A stretch of 64,000 bases of DNA from Saururus chinensis (taxonomy: Eukaryota; Streptophyta; Magnoliopsida; Piperales; Saururaceae), in NCBI GenBank assembly GCA_035235625.1, contig CP141140.1:22278685-22342684 (forward strand), read 5' to 3'. The notes beneath the pieces were generated by a model. It made no database searches, was not told the origin of the DNA, and saw nothing but the letters and a program-made list of their open reading frames with translations. Both the position numbers and the translations under genes were made by a program. This document shows, in pieces, positions 21,481 through 34,539 of the stretch (the first letter of the stretch is position 1; every line of letters starts with the position of its first letter).

Positions 21481-22737
21481 GGCGATCCCGATCCCGATCC
21501 GAACTTTCCTGTTTTATTTTTTTTCTTTTTCTTTTTCCAAACGTACGCTCAATGTGCGTTAACCCACTGGTTACGCGTCGAACCTCCAAAATTCGCGCCG
21601 TAAGCACGCAGCGAGGCCCGTGGCCCGCGACTAAGCCCCACACCCGACTCTACAGGTATAAATACGGGGAAAAGACACAAATACCCATACGCTGAAACGT
21701 CACATTTTCCTGCCGAAAATGACCAGAAAAATGGCAGAAAAATCCCAGAAAATCGTAGAAAAATCAGGGACCTTACAGTATGTTAGAGATACATCTCATG
21801 CAGGAATGCATGATCAGAAATGATGTGAATGATATACTATTATGCAGGTTTATGTGACATGAATGCATGATCAGAAAGTGTGTGAATGAGACACTATTAT
21901 GCAGGTTTATGTGATATGAATACATGATCAGAAAGTGTGTAAATGTGACACTATTATGCGGGTTTAGGTGATATGGTTGAATGATTAGAAAAGGGTGTGA
22001 AAGACACTTCTTATGTGATTAATGGGATTATCATGCTTGATTTGAGTAGATATGAACATATACCTATGTGGGATGCATGTTAGGTAATAACTTGAATATT
22101 TATGACTTGACTTGATAGGTATATCTTATGCAAGCTAATCCTTATGTTTACAATTTAATAGGGGTCTTAGCTAGTAAAAGATCATAAAGTAGTATAGCAT
22201 GCTAATTTTGGATATAAATAGCTACATTACCATGCCATCGTATTTTCTGATTATTATCATTGTAATTAAACCATTATTGAGTTTTTATACTCACCCCATT
22301 TTCCTTGTTTTGTTTTGGGGCTGTGTGGCGTGACACGCAGACGGATAGGATCCTCTGTATGAGGAAAGGTCAGAGAGAGCTTGGGAGTAATCGTGGAGGC
22401 TTCTAGTCTTGCTTCTCTCTTCATTTATCTTGTTTTGATGTTAGGATCTTGTGGAATGATCTTTGTTTTAGATTTGTGCTATATCTTGTCTTTAGTTTCT
22501 TTTAGACCTTGTTTGGAGCCAAATGTGTGGCTATGGATTATTAGTATGTGAGTTTGAGATTGTGGTTTAATTTATAGTTTAACTCTTTTGGTTCTACCTA
22601 TTTACTCTTGCTCAAAGTAGTGCGTATACACAATTATTAATTATTTTTTCTCAACATGTTTTAATGCTTTGGGTTGGTTGGGTAGTTACCCCTAATTCCA
22701 ATGTCCTAGCTTCGGAAACCGTTAAAAAATCGTGACA

Positions 22738-25349
22738 TTTTACAAACTTGTTTTTGTTATATAGTACTCCCTCTGTTTTGTTATTTTAATAGACATTAAT
22801 ATATAGAACAATGTAAGATTACATAATAGAATAATACATTTAGCAAAAGGAATATTAAGGGCGCTTTTAGGATCTGAATTAATTCTAAAAATTTACCGCC
22901 AAATGTGAATTACGTTTGGTAATAAAATTTGTTAAAATAAATTCAGATGTCGCGTTAAACCCAATTTTAAAATTTAAAACTAATATAATTTTCTCTTTCG
23001 AACTCAGATATGCACATTCTTGGTATCATTACGCTTCTAAATTCGAGTTCTATCAAACAAGACCCCACAAAGGTAGGTCATTTTGAACTTTCAAAGTGGG
23101 CTCTACCTATATGGCTAGTTTTTCGAGGCTCAAATCGATATAAGAGATGACCATTGAAAAATAATAGAATCTTTAATTTTTAAAACGGAGAGTAGGAGAC
23201 TAAATCGACAGAGGTGATTCAGGCTTGAAATAGCCTAAATCAGCTTCAGGATTCTAATAATTCAAGCCTGAATTGAGGTTGAATCAACTGAATCTTCCAA
23301 AAATTAATACCCAAACAAGCCCTAAATATGTAACAAAAAATAAAAAATAAAAATTAACCACTTAATTTTGAAATGGTGGTAAGGTCATCCAATCAACACA
23401 GAATAAATAAATTCCTTGAAGCTGGACATTATTGACTATTTTTCATCTTCTCTTTACCTGATTTAATTTTCATAGTTCAAACATAGATAGAAACAACTAA
23501 TCTTGTCCTGGCAAAGTTGGCATAACAGCCTCAATTCACTCAACAGTGCATATCAAAGTTCCCACAGTTGAGTAAAAGATATGACTTTCCTATATTTATG
23601 TCTTATATGAACTCTTAGTAGTGTATTCCACAGCCTATCCCGTCGGGTCCTACATATCACACATGCGTTAGGTGACGTAATTTTTTAATCGATAAAACAA
23701 AAGATATAGACAAGATATAACAGTAGGAGATTTTTTTCCTCGATAAAACAAAACATATGGACATGATGTAACATTAGGGGTCTAAAATGTATAATTTTGA
23801 TAACATGCTCAATAAAAAGATCACACTTGAACAAAATAAAAGAAAATAATATTTTTTACATAAAAAACTTACACGTGAGTTTTAATTGGTCTAAATAAGT
23901 GAGTACTTTGTGTAGGGCCCACCTACAAAGTCCAATTAAAATTCTCATGTGAATTTTTTGTAGGTGTTATTGTTGTGGGAATACCAATATCTTGAAATAA
24001 AATAAAATAAAAAACATAACATTTTAAAATGAAATAAATCCTACAAAAAAAGTCCTAGCCAAACACAAACATTTTTTTTCTATATGTAAAAATTTATGTT
24101 GAAATCAGTCATCATCTCCCCCCATGATAGATTTGCTGAACATTGAGGCTCAAACAACTATTTTTTTTTTAAATGGAATGGCCAATGTACCACAGGTTCT
24201 AAGGAATGTTATGTCTATCATTAATCTAGAACACAACTAATTATGCTACACTTTTTTTTTGGTACACAATTATGCTTTCCAATTTGATTGCATATGGTAA
24301 TAATCTTCTTCTTCTTTTTTTTTTTTTGGCAAGGATTGGGTAGTACTCAAAAGTTCCATAAGAATTGTTATACAGTTAGGGGATATACTCCTTCCATCCT
24401 ATTTTAATAGTTATATTTATTTTTTGTATTAAATAAATTTAAAGTTATTTTAAAAAGTAAAATGAAGCTGTCAAGGACAAAGGAAATATAATTAAAACTA
24501 TTTGCTTGAGATTAACGTAATGGCCAACTTTGCCTTTGCATGTCAATGGAATCATTTTAAGGCGTTGTGTTTGGGAGAATACATTGTATTGTCCTTGAAG
24601 TAATGACCTTCAATTCATAAAAGCAATCTCATACCAAACTAAACTAACATGCTAAACTCTTTTTTAATAAGTGTACCCCTTCCTCCTGAGGCATCACTAA
24701 AATTTAGACTTTTGTTTGCCCACTAAGACTATGCAAATATGTGTACGAAACTTGGTTTACCTCTTTGAGTACACGTCTATATGCATCCTAATAATCACCT
24801 TAATACCCTGTTTAACTTAAATATTCGTAAAGGAAATTTATAGAGTAATGGGGTAGTGAGGGGATTATTAAGGTGTACATAGACACTCACCCTCTTTAAT
24901 AGCCCCAAGGATTATATACATTGCATGTTCATTCTCCTCTAATTCCGCCATTCTTACCTGACTTTTAAAAGGTGAATAATAAGTAATTTTCTGTTTAAAA
25001 GAAGTGGGTAATACACATATCCTTAAAAAAATAAAAATATTTTTCTTACCAACCTTACGACCAGTTTACATAAGGCTATTAGCATGGTATATAACAGGGT
25101 AACTAAATTTAAATAATAATTTATTTTTATATACCATATTCGGAGCCCTATGTGATATGGTCAGTTTAAATATGTATGTTAATAAGAATAGGAAATTACC
25201 AAATTTACATAATACCATGGATGGGTAGGAAGAGAACAATGTAGTCCATAAGTTGCAATAAAATTGAGATTAACAGGTTAATAAGGATTACGCAAGTCGT
25301 ATAAAAAAGCTGAGATTTAAAATTTCAAAATATTAATACGTTACAATAA
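22738..25349. other. AT-rich intergenic region, no gene seen
   Basis: No coding segment was recognised. About 22980-23140 carries a decayed LTR fragment: the word ATATGCACATTCTTGGTATC matches the module found in the gypsy LTRs, followed by a GTGGGCTCTACCTATATGG-type segment. Stowaway-like starts (TACTCCCTCTGTTTTG at about 22764; ACTCCTTCCATCCTATTTTA at about 24389) hint at MITE remnants, but no clean second ends were found. Confidence 0.5.
23863..23957. repeat. short inverted repeat (fold-back, MITE-like)
   Basis: The arm CACGTGAGTTTTAATTGG pairs imperfectly with CCAATTAAAATTCTCATGTG. Inside are ACTTTGTGTAGG and CCTACAAAGT around a GGGCCC-type centre near 23920. No terminal family signature was recognised. 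Confidence 0.55.
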
Positions 25350-25845
25350 ACTTTTGCTCCGGGCGGGGGCCATGTCAGTTGGGAAACGAGCGTCGCCGTT
25401 TTAAAACGATCGCCGCGAGTAGCGCTCCTCAAATTGAAGCTGGCCCAGGAAACAATTTTGTTTTTTAAAAAAGGGAAGAAATCAAACAATGGGGGAATGA
25501 ATGAGAAAGAAGGGGGGCGAATCCTAGTTAGAGAAGGAAGGCGAACCAGATCTGCCCGGCCCGTGCGCCCGGCCTGAAATCAGCGCTTGTCCGAGCCGAA
25601 ACTCTCAATTCTACCGGCGGTGGATCCGGCGATCACCGTCAGCCATCGCTGCCCCGGCCTGAACTCGATTCAGTTTCGGTTTCGATTGGAGGCCCTTCTC
25701 TTCTTCACTCTGTTTATTTGAATTAGATCGTTTATTTGTTGAATTTTTTTATTGGTGTTCATACGCTGTTTATACGGAGAAACTCCGTTATGGAGAGGGG
25801 AAACTTATAAGCTGTGTCACGGAGAAAGCGGGGATTTTTTTTTGA
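25350..25845 (+). promoter_or_regulatory. promoter and 5' leader of the BLISTER-like gene
   Basis: Composition changes abruptly from AT-rich to GC/CpG-rich at about 25370, as at many plant housekeeping promoters. No clear TATA box was seen. The leader contains a short uORF (ATG 25790-25792, stop TAA ending 25810, six codons) that closes 35 bp before the main start. The transcription start is not determined. Confidence 0.5.
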
Positions 25846-28800
25846 ATGGCGTCTGTGCAGAACTCCCGGAAGCAGGGGCATCTAGAAGCTGGAAAGCGCC
25901 GGGTATGCCCCAATTCTGAAAATTCGTATTTTATTCATGATTTGTTGATGTTGGCATAAATTATAGTACTATTGCAATTTCTTTTAGGAAATTCAGATGG
26001 GCTGCATGCGATTCTTGATGATCTTTGTACATGTTTTGATGGTTTTCTCTGCATACGCAAATTGTGCGTTGAATGTGATTCTGGGCCTTAATTAGTTATG
26101 TATTTAGCTGGCGCGGTGATTTGGGTTTGAAGCTTGGGGATATATGAATTGTGTTATTGTTTTGTATACTACAATTCAAATAAATTTGATATTTTTTATC
26201 CACTTTGCGTTTAGCTGGAGGAGTTTCGGAAGAAAAAGGCAGAAGCAAAGGCAAAGAAGGCATCATCGGCTGCTCCACCAGAGTTTGATGCTGTCAGCCA
26301 ACAAGAGAAATTTTTGCTGGAGAGTGAGAAAGAGAATATACGCAATCTAGATAATGATTCCGAATTGTCTAGGGACAGCTTCTCAGTAGACAGCAGACCA
26401 TTGGCTTCATTACAGAACGTCCAACCCAACTATTTACCTGTGGCAGTGGTTTCATCCATTGCTGACGTGTCTGACAAATATAATAATGATAGCAGTAGTT
26501 ATTCGATTGGGCATCAACTGTCGGAATCTGAATCAAAGGAAGGTTTGTATACTCATAGATTAGATAATGGTTACAGAGGTAGCTGGAGGGATACGAATTC
26601 TAGTGAAGTACATAACTACACTGTAGCTGAAACTGAACGAGCACATGACATGAGGTCAGAGTCACCACCTGATCTGATCCGGGAATACCCTGATTTATCT
26701 GAAGAGAATCGGCACTCTGGCTTTTATTCTTTTCGTGAGCATCAGGTTGAAGACAATGACATTTCTTCCAGTGGATATGTTAAAAAAGATTATGGTTCTT
26801 CTTCTCCTTTCACTGGCAGCTTTCTCAAGAAGTACCCTAGTAGTAATTTGCAGTATGATGTTGACATCCCAAATTATTTACCGAATCAAGCCCCAACTGC
26901 TTCATATGGAGGTATAGTTTTATTAGATATTGCTTTGGCCGTTAAATTGCTTTTTTTTAAGTTAATGCTAAATGCATTGACATGTTTTATTGACAGAAAC
27001 GACGCAGTTGGTTTCAAATTCAACCAAAAGTGCATCAACAGATACTGATCAACATTTTGGAGGTGACATGAAAATAGATTTGAACAATGGTTGGCCATCT
27101 GAAATGAGACAGAAGAAGCTCAGTGGTAATGGCGAAATTCAGTCTTCTGTAGAAAGTGCACCTTGGAGAAATTCTGGAAGTTTCTTATCTGATTCTAGTA
27201 TAAATGTGAAAAGCTCATTCAAGCAAAGTACATTAGCTCCTGAGATTGAAGCCCGACGACCACGTCCATCTTTTTTGGACTCACAGCCTAAAGCATCACC
27301 CTCTCCACTTTTTTTGTACGGCCAACCTGAAAGAGATGAAAAATCTCCCCCTTTGGGAAAATCCAGGGGCTACAATGAAAGTCCACCTTCATTAAGTTTC
27401 CATCGGCCTTTTCTAGAGAATGGTGTTGTGGAGCCTTTGGCAAGGATGGATACAGCAGATCATCTAAATACAGAAAAGTCATTTGTGAATGTTTTCAGTT
27501 CTATCAAGGAAGATAATTTTCCTTTGAAGCATGAGATTCCTGTGCCAAATAGAGATGAAGATTTTTCAGCTTTAGAACAGGTGCATTATAGTTTGCTCAT
27601 GCGGGCTGTCTCCTTGTTTTCTACTGCTACTACTACAACTATTACTATTGTAGTAGGAATTCAGGATAAAATGTGTTTCCAGTTGCAAGAATTACATCAA
27701 CTGTTCGTATATTAATTAGCAAAATGTTGCAACAGCCTGCCTGACAATACAGTTTTGTGCATGGTAGATTTTGAGTTATCTGATTCTGTCTCATGCGGAG
27801 GATAAGTATTTACTAGAGGTGGCAATGAGCTGAGTTGAGTCCAGCTTAGCTAATATTTACTAGAAGTTTTGGCTAGCTGGGTTCGATTTAAGGCTCAAGT
27901 CCAGCTTAGCTTGATGAGCTGAACTCAATCTGGGGTTTTTCAGCTCGTTTTTTCTCTTTTAGAACAAGTTACACTTATTTATATTAAAAGCATGTGTAAA
28001 ATAAGGAGAAGGTTGAGCCCTCTATGTCCTGATTCAAGCTGGCTTAGCATGCTTAACACCTCTAGTCTTTAAGTGATGTCTATTTCTTTCTTCTTACCCT
28101 ATTTTCACTTTTTGTTACTTCTATTTTGCAGCATATTGAAGATTTGACACAAGAGAAGTTTTCTTTACAGAGAGCCCTTGAGGCATCACGTTCTTTAGCA
28201 GAGTCATTAGCTGCTGAAAATTCTTCGCTTACTGATAGCTTTAATCAGCAGGTAGTTCTTTTTTGTGTGAGCAATATGTGGGGTTATGTACTCCTCTCAT
28301 TGTGTTATTTTTGAACTTGGTATATTGTTATAATACTTCTGCAGGATTAACAATTGCGGAATTTCATTCTCAAAGTTCTCTGTTTGCAAACGTAATTTGT
28401 TTTACTGTTTTGTGTTAATGTCAGGGGGCAGTCGTTAACCAACTAAAATCGGAAATAGAAAAGTTACAGGAGGAAATTAAGGATCAGCTGGTAATTCCTT
28501 CTCTCTACTAATTTCGTGATTTAGGCTCCTATGTGTACAAACTAATACTCATTGGTGCAAATAGAAAACACTATATGGGTATATTGGCCATTTCATTCTC
28601 TTGCTGGGCAATTTTATTTTTGTTGATTGTTGAAGGCAATATCTTTCTCTGTATGGTCCACCTGGACTGCAGTTGGTTGTCTTTTTTGCTTCAATTTAGT
28701 TAAAGTTATTTGCCTCCTTTTCATGATTGAAACCTATCCATTTTACGCTTATATAATTTCAAAGAATTATCTGGATGTTTTGTTGTGTCTGCTTCCATCC

Positions 28801-31800
28801 TTTATCATTTCCTGTGTGCTACTCTCTCTCTCAAACACACACACGCTGCACCTGGTGTTTGTTAAAAGGTAGATGATACACTCTTGATTGTTATGTTTAC
28901 TATGGTTACAGGCTGTATTTGAGGCTGTAAAAATGGAGTATGCAAATGCACAGTTAGAATGTAGTGCGGCTGATGAACGGGCAAAAATATTGGCTTCTGA
29001 GGTTATTGGCTTAGAAGAAAAGGTACTTGTTTTGAACAATAAAGCAACAAGTTGATGCCTTCCCTTCCAGAAGTTTATTTGGCTTATATCTTTGATACCT
29101 ATTTTACACCCATTTTTTGCAATAGCAAAATCTGTTTTACATTAGAAATTCTGTTGAGCGGTTGTTGTGCAACACTTTTTGTATTACACCTTGCATGTTG
29201 GTTACGAAAATCATTTATTGTTGTAATTTGGAGTTTTATTTTGTTAAGCTGGCGGTTCAATGTTGGTACGGAGAATGGAGGAATTGCAGTATATGTTCAC
29301 TGCAGTGTATTTTTCCTTTTCTTTTTCGTTGTCTGTTTTGAGGAAAGAAGACACTATTAGTCTTTTTTAGGGGTTTAGCCATAAGTTTTCGTACAAATTT
29401 TTTTTAAGTAGATATACAACTAGGAGAATGTTTGTGTACTGTACATTTCTTTTATGATAAAAAAAACAATATTTTTTAGATTTTCTGATGAATCGTGAAT
29501 TTTGTATGTAATATGAATGTGATTTCTTATCTGCACATCCTTTCAAATTAAATGACTGCACTGTTTGATGTAGTTTTTCTTATATTTTAGGCCCTCAGAC
29601 TGAGGTCAAATGAGCTTAAGTTGGAGAGAGAGTTGGAGAATGTAACTGCTGAAGTTAACTCGTACAAGTATGTTCTTCCTCTTTAGGTTTGTCATATTTA
29701 ACTTGTCGAACTTCCTATAAAAAGAATGTTTTATATTCAACAACGGTAGCATTAATAGGGTCCAACAGTTTATGTTAATTCTACCTCTTCATGGTGAGAA
29801 TATTAAGAACAAGTTACAAAAATGAGTGGAGGAGACCCTAAAAAACGATAGAAAAAAGAAGACAAAGTAGGTACTTCTAATTGAAGGACTGGGTGGAAGA
29901 GGTGACCTCTTAGTGGTCCTGTTGAAATTCTAGCTTCTCTTGTTTTTTCCGATATTCCATAACAAACTGATCTAAATATTTGGGTGTAAGTTAATTATTT
30001 GCTAATGGAGTTTTAATTTAGCTAATGGAGTTTTAATTTAGATAATGGGATGCCTCATTTTGTTGTATGTAGTCAAAATTTTTACTTATTGTATAAATAC
30101 AGGCGAAAAGTGTCTAGTATTGAGAAAGAGCGCAGTGAACTGCAGGCCACAGTCGATGCTTTGCAAGAAGGCAAGTGCTCGTTGCCATAGGTTTTTCTTT
30201 TCTCTGCTTGTCTAGACTTGAAATTTTATAACCTAAATAACCTAGTAAATCTGTTTTCTTTTATTCTGCAATTAAATTTTACTGTTTTAGTGCTAATGGT
30301 TTCCTTGCTTTAACAGAGAAAAAATTGTTGCAGTCCAAACTACGGAAGGCATCTTCTAGTGGAAGTGTTTTTGACAAGAGCAAGCCTCCTATTGCTACTA
30401 AAGATATTTCAACTTCCACAGAGGACTTAGGTATGATTGCTTGCTACCCTTTTTTGTTTGAAAATGCTTTCAAGTATGTATCTCCTGCATTTAGTTACTT
30501 GAAGATGGATTTATTATAGAGACGAATGGCATCTGTTGAACTTGCTATCTCTATTTGTTTGAATTGTCTTAACTTGTTATTTCTTCAGTTTGAGGCAAGC
30601 ATACTTTCTTTAAACTACATGCTCAGATCAAGCTTTGCCTTGCATCATGAATCTTGGCTTGATGATAGTGAATTTGCTTTGTCTGAGGTGGCGCATCTAA
30701 GGGGAGTATATGATATATGTCAGTGTTAAAAAGGGAGTACCCATTAGTTATACTAGCAAGAATGCATGCACATAATGCGCGTAAATACAGATTAGATAAG
30801 ATAAAATAAAATAAATTTAAAATAAAGTATGTGTTGATAAGAGGTCTCTCCCCTGCATGCTATAGTTGCGATGCACACTTTCAAGATCATAATGATTATA
30901 AATTATACACACCAACTCTATATTGACCTAAATATACTTATAGACAATTGCAAGTCTAAATCTCATAGACTAAATATTATGTCGTAGGTCGGCGAAGACA
31001 ATGGCATCGAAGGACTTTGTGTTGTTGAGCATGCTATTCATATTCATAACCAATTTAGCAGTAGGTCTCGTTAGATAGAGCTCTTCTAGAGTTTTTTCAA
31101 AGGCACAAAAAATATGCGAATCCATACACGTATAATATTGACAAAAATAAAAGAAATTGTTATCGAGAAGTGTGTTGTATGATTGGGGCCTACAAAAAAT
31201 TTGAAAAAATATAGTCACGTGGGATCTCATTTAATAGAGCTCATTGAGAGCTTTCGAATGATACCAAGAATGTACGAATTTGAATTCAGGAGTCCAAGAT
31301 ATAACATTACCAAGTTAAAATAACATAACCTAAAAAATAGGGTTCATGCCATATCAGCCCCTACTATTATGTTGACATGTAGCAAGATATTTAAAAGAAT
31401 TTAAGTAAATAATTTTACTAAAATATCCTCAATTTACATAGTAATTCAAACTTGTATTCAAGAACATAGGATATAAGACATGGGTAAAATAAGAATTAAG
31501 AGTAAAAAACATGGGTAAAATAGTCTAAAAAAGAATTTTTTTAGTCACTCAATTTGCTTTATATAATAGTATGATATGGGTTTGACCACTCATCTTGGAT
31601 GTATCGTAATTATTTTTGAAGACAGGAAATGGTAGAATTTTAGTTTGTCACATATAAAACAGTCATATCCAAGATGAATTTAGTCTCTGGAAAGTGAAGC
31701 AAGTTAAGCTCAAGCCGGGTACATTTTTGCTCCCAATAGCAGTTGAGCCCACACATTTTGCAATGAAGATGAGGTTGAGTCAGTAAGCTTGGCTATGCTT

Positions 31801-33025
31801 GGCTTGTATGCACCCATGTTAGAGTAGTTGCTACTCCTATGTGAAGGCATACGCTGGAATATACGTGGCTTATGCAGAAATAGTTCATTTATGGGGCCCA
31901 CCTTTGGCTTTAATTTGCCAACAAATAATTGATTTTTGTAGATGTTTGGAATCTTTGGGGAGGCTTTTTTTTTACTTATGAAATTATCATTTGCGGTCTT
32001 TTCTCAGAAGTTGAAGTTTCAAATGTGGAGTCTGGCATTTTAGACCCATCATTTCACCCTGTTGGGGAAATTCACTTCTCTTCTATCCAGTCAAGCAATG
32101 TTTCCACTGTACCTTTTCCGTATGAAAGTCCTGAATCGTATGTTGCGGATGCTTCCACTGGTATTCCTCCTGATCAGCTGAGAACAATTAGCAACATTAA
32201 CTCTTTGATACCTGAGGTAAATTTCTCGTTCCATGTTTTTCTGAATTCTGTTACTTGTGCGCTCTAATAGTATTTGTTAATTTAAGTGTGCATAACTTGG
32301 AAATATTGATAACCTCGGTTGTCTTTCATTAACGTTGTGGTTACTTTATTAATGGAATTTATGACTCATTTATTGTTCACAGCTGGCATTAGAGAAGGAT
32401 GAGTTGTTGAGAGCTTTGGCTGTCAAATCATCTACATGCTCTGAGCTTAAGGTAAGCACTTGGCGGTCAGTTTATCCTTATGAGACTTCTTAATCAGTGA
32501 AGGCAGATTACATTATATAGCATGTTTATGATTGCTAACTGCCACATAAATCGGGATAAACAATTTCAAGTTTTCATTGCTTCCTTTCTTTAAAAAAGTT
32601 GTCTCGTTGTCTTGCTTTAAATGTAAATTATCATTTTGATGCTTGAAGGCTTTGAACAAGGATTTATCACAAAAACTGGAAGTTCAAACTCAAAGATTAG
32701 AGCTTTTGACTGCTCAGCGTATGGCAAGTGAGAGCATTCCTGCAAGGTTAGCAGATGCCAACATTGTGCAGGATAACTTACCTTATCCAGATGAGGGGGA
32801 CGAGGTACCTATTCTTTGTGTCCAGTTTTAATCTCTGCATCTGTAGAAACAGATTTTGCTGCATGAAGAAACTAACTAGGGTATGCATACTTCAAAAATT
32901 TCTTTTCTTGACTTTTATTGTTCTCGTCTTCTGTTTGCAATTAGGTTGTGGAGAGGGTATTAGGATGGATCATGAAATTGTTTCCAGGAGGACCTGCCAA
33001 GCGGCGTACTAGCAAACTCTTATAA
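25846..33025 (+). CDS. BLI: BLISTER-like coiled-coil protein, 13 coding exons
   Basis: Exons: 25846-25902, 26215-26911, 26997-27580, 28132-28251, 28425-28490, 28912-29022, 29591-29667, 30103-30170, 30317-30430, 32008-32216, 32383-32451, 32649-32804, 32945-33025. They sum to 2409 nt, in frame throughout, for 802 residues. The N-terminus (MASVQNSRKQGHLEAGKRR, then LEEFRKKKAEAKAKK) and the C-terminus (GWIMKLFPGGPAKRRTSKLL) are hallmarks of BLISTER. Residues about 30-440 are Ser-rich and likely disordered; 447-631 form a long coiled coil (KSEIEKLQEEIKDQL, ERAKILASEVIGLEEKALRL). Arabidopsis BLI is a nuclear partner of the Polycomb methyltransferase CLF and affects development and stress responses. 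The protein here is somewhat longer than its Arabidopsis relative. All introns are GT-AG except intron 8. Confidence 0.93.
30171..30316 (+). other. GC-AG intron of the BLISTER-like gene (intron 8)
   Basis: The exon end CAAGAAG is followed by GCAAGT, and the intron ends TTTAACAG. Only this junction joins QEE to KKLLQSKLRKA in frame. The next GT, four bases on, would shift the frame. The rest of the donor (AAG|GCAAGT) is a perfect match, as usual for GC-AG introns. Confidence 0.85.
30431..32007 (+). other. large intron 9 of the BLISTER-like gene, with LTR fragment
   Basis: At 1577 bp it is the longest intron of the gene. About 31100-31330 resembles gypsy LTR sequence: GAATGATACCAAGAATGTAC corresponds to the module seen near 5480 and 44470. 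The remainder is AT-rich with no coding match. Confidence 0.6.
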
Positions 33026-34539
33026 TTTTTCTTCCAGTGGTGATGACTCTTGCATGGTTACACCTTTTTTTTTCCGATTTTGGTGGTGGGCAGAGGTCAA
33101 ACCTGTACATTGAAAGGCGGGAAGTGCAGTTAATTCTTTTCTAGAAGGATTTGAGGTATCTTATATGTGATTTATTCATGGGTGCTCGCATATAGAAATA
33201 CAGTGAGGCTATCCCCCAGACCATTCTTCACTTCGGATCTGTCTGTCAAAAATTTCAGAAATATTTTGGTGAAGAAGATGATGCCTGGGTTTAATTGGCA
33301 GTTATAGTCACCCTTATTCTGTTGTAATTTTTGCCTAACACTTTTTCCTTTTTATTCATCAGGCTCTAGCTTGATAGTTTAGTCTGAAGTTGTACAGCTG
33401 AGCTGATTATAGGATTTATTTTGTTGATTCCCGTCAGCTTGGCACTGTTTATAAGAGATTTGCGGAACTTTGAAAAGAAAATTAGAGCCAAGTGTATACT
33501 GTATACTTTGAATTTCTGATATTTCAGTTTGAAAAGTAATTGGCACGGGCATTTTATGTCCATTGCATTAGTTTATTTTGAAAAACTAAATGTAATTAGT
33601 AAGATGGAATTGATGTAGTGTTTTATGGATGAGAAGTCATCCTTTTAGCCACCCCATCCCTATTAATACAGTCAGCGGTGTATATGTGGGGTGGACGGCC
33701 AAAAGAGGGTAGCAGACTCCTCATCAGTATTTTATTATATTGATACATTCGGGCAGGTGAAAGAGGTTACTACGATCTCTTATTTATTTATTTGCTCCAA
33801 GGGATTAGTACGATATTACATGATGGACCTTTTCAAGTTTCATGTCCCTCCTGTATTCCGGGTGACCTCATTGGCCACCATCAAAGTGAATCTGTTCTGT
33901 ACCAAGTGTGTCATGACGGCATCAACATGGTCCGGCAGCAAAGAAAGATGCTCTTGAGCTTGATCATGCCGCACATGAATTTTTCTTTCAGCACGTGAAT
34001 TTGCTGATAAGTTTAGCGAAGAGGTGAATTTATCGGCAAATTCATCAATTAAGTAAATTTATGTACACATTTTATTAGTAAATTTATTGGCAAACTCACC
34101 TCTAAAATATCGAATTCGTTGAGGCCCAGGGTGCAATACAACAGACGTTGAGTTGGTTCATTGTTGTTTCTTTTGTCAGCCCAGAACGGCCAAGGTCAAG
34201 GGATCCAACCAATTGTTTGTCAAGTGTCGACCATTAAACGAAGGCCAATAATTTAGGCTCCTGTTTTTCAGAACAAGGGGTTACCCCTTATCACCCACTT
34301 TGTTATAAGTTGATGTGGCAATACGCACTATTGCCATATGACCTAATAGGATTATGCTCGCTTGATGCACGCCATGATAAATGCATAGTGGCCGTACTTG
34401 TGCACAGCCTTGCGCATGGGCCTGCTCATCATGGCACGCATGGGGGCGGGTAGCATTACTCCTAGAAGAAAGAATGCATCCCTTCAGTGTTAAAAGGATA
34501 ACCTACACGTCCCTCTTTATCAATTATCCTCCCCTGCCT
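33026..34539. other. 3' flank of the BLISTER-like gene, no gene seen
   Basis: 33026 to about 33500 probably holds the 3' UTR; no unique poly(A) signal could be chosen. Beyond it only short weak inverted repeats were noted (for instance near 33640 and 33690). Short open frames show no recognisable protein. Confidence 0.4.

Larger units (their letters stand above)
16818..21777 (-). mobile_element. Element 'D1': 4960-bp LTR-type insertion
   Basis: Begins TGTAACGCCCGAG and ends GGGACCTTACA, flanked by a perfect 5-bp TSD, GTATG (16813-16817 and 21778-21782), within LTR B. In minus orientation the start TGTAAGGTCCC and end GGGCGTTACA match the LTR end types seen elsewhere in the window. No gag, pol, PBS or PPT was found inside. 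It is therefore a very long solo LTR or a non-autonomous (LARD-like) element. It is full of minisatellites and carries a GC-rich block. A second, decayed copy is D2 (about 43960-51656). Confidence 0.8.
5729..22737 (+). repeat. LTR 'B', outermost gypsy-type LTR, split by later insertions
   Basis: Three blocks (5729-6441, 16149-16817, 21778-22737) read as one LTR. The right end is CGTGACA at 22731-22737. The block junctions coincide with the termini of inserted elements. Its reverse complement aligns by eye with LTR A: the block TCTGGACCCTGAGAATCC at about 16379 matches the reverse of 13971-13986, and the segment containing GCGTGACACGCAGACGG near 22330 matches the reverse of 6870-6900. A GAGTTTTTATACTC element lies about 440 bp from the right end. 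The left terminus is beyond the gypsy insertion and outside the window. It has no coding capacity; whether an internal region ever lay to the right cannot be told. Confidence 0.7.

Noticed and set aside
20650..21603. A 317-codon + strand open frame and several overlapping frames on both strands
   Set aside because: They arise from GC-rich sequence that lacks stop codons; no domain is visible and the frame is not kept in the second copy of the element.
22764..23200. A full Stowaway-like MITE with ends CTCCCTCTGTTTT and CTCTCCGTTTT
   Set aside because: The two ends match only over about ten bases with shifts, the interior is an LTR fragment, and no TA duplication could be fixed.
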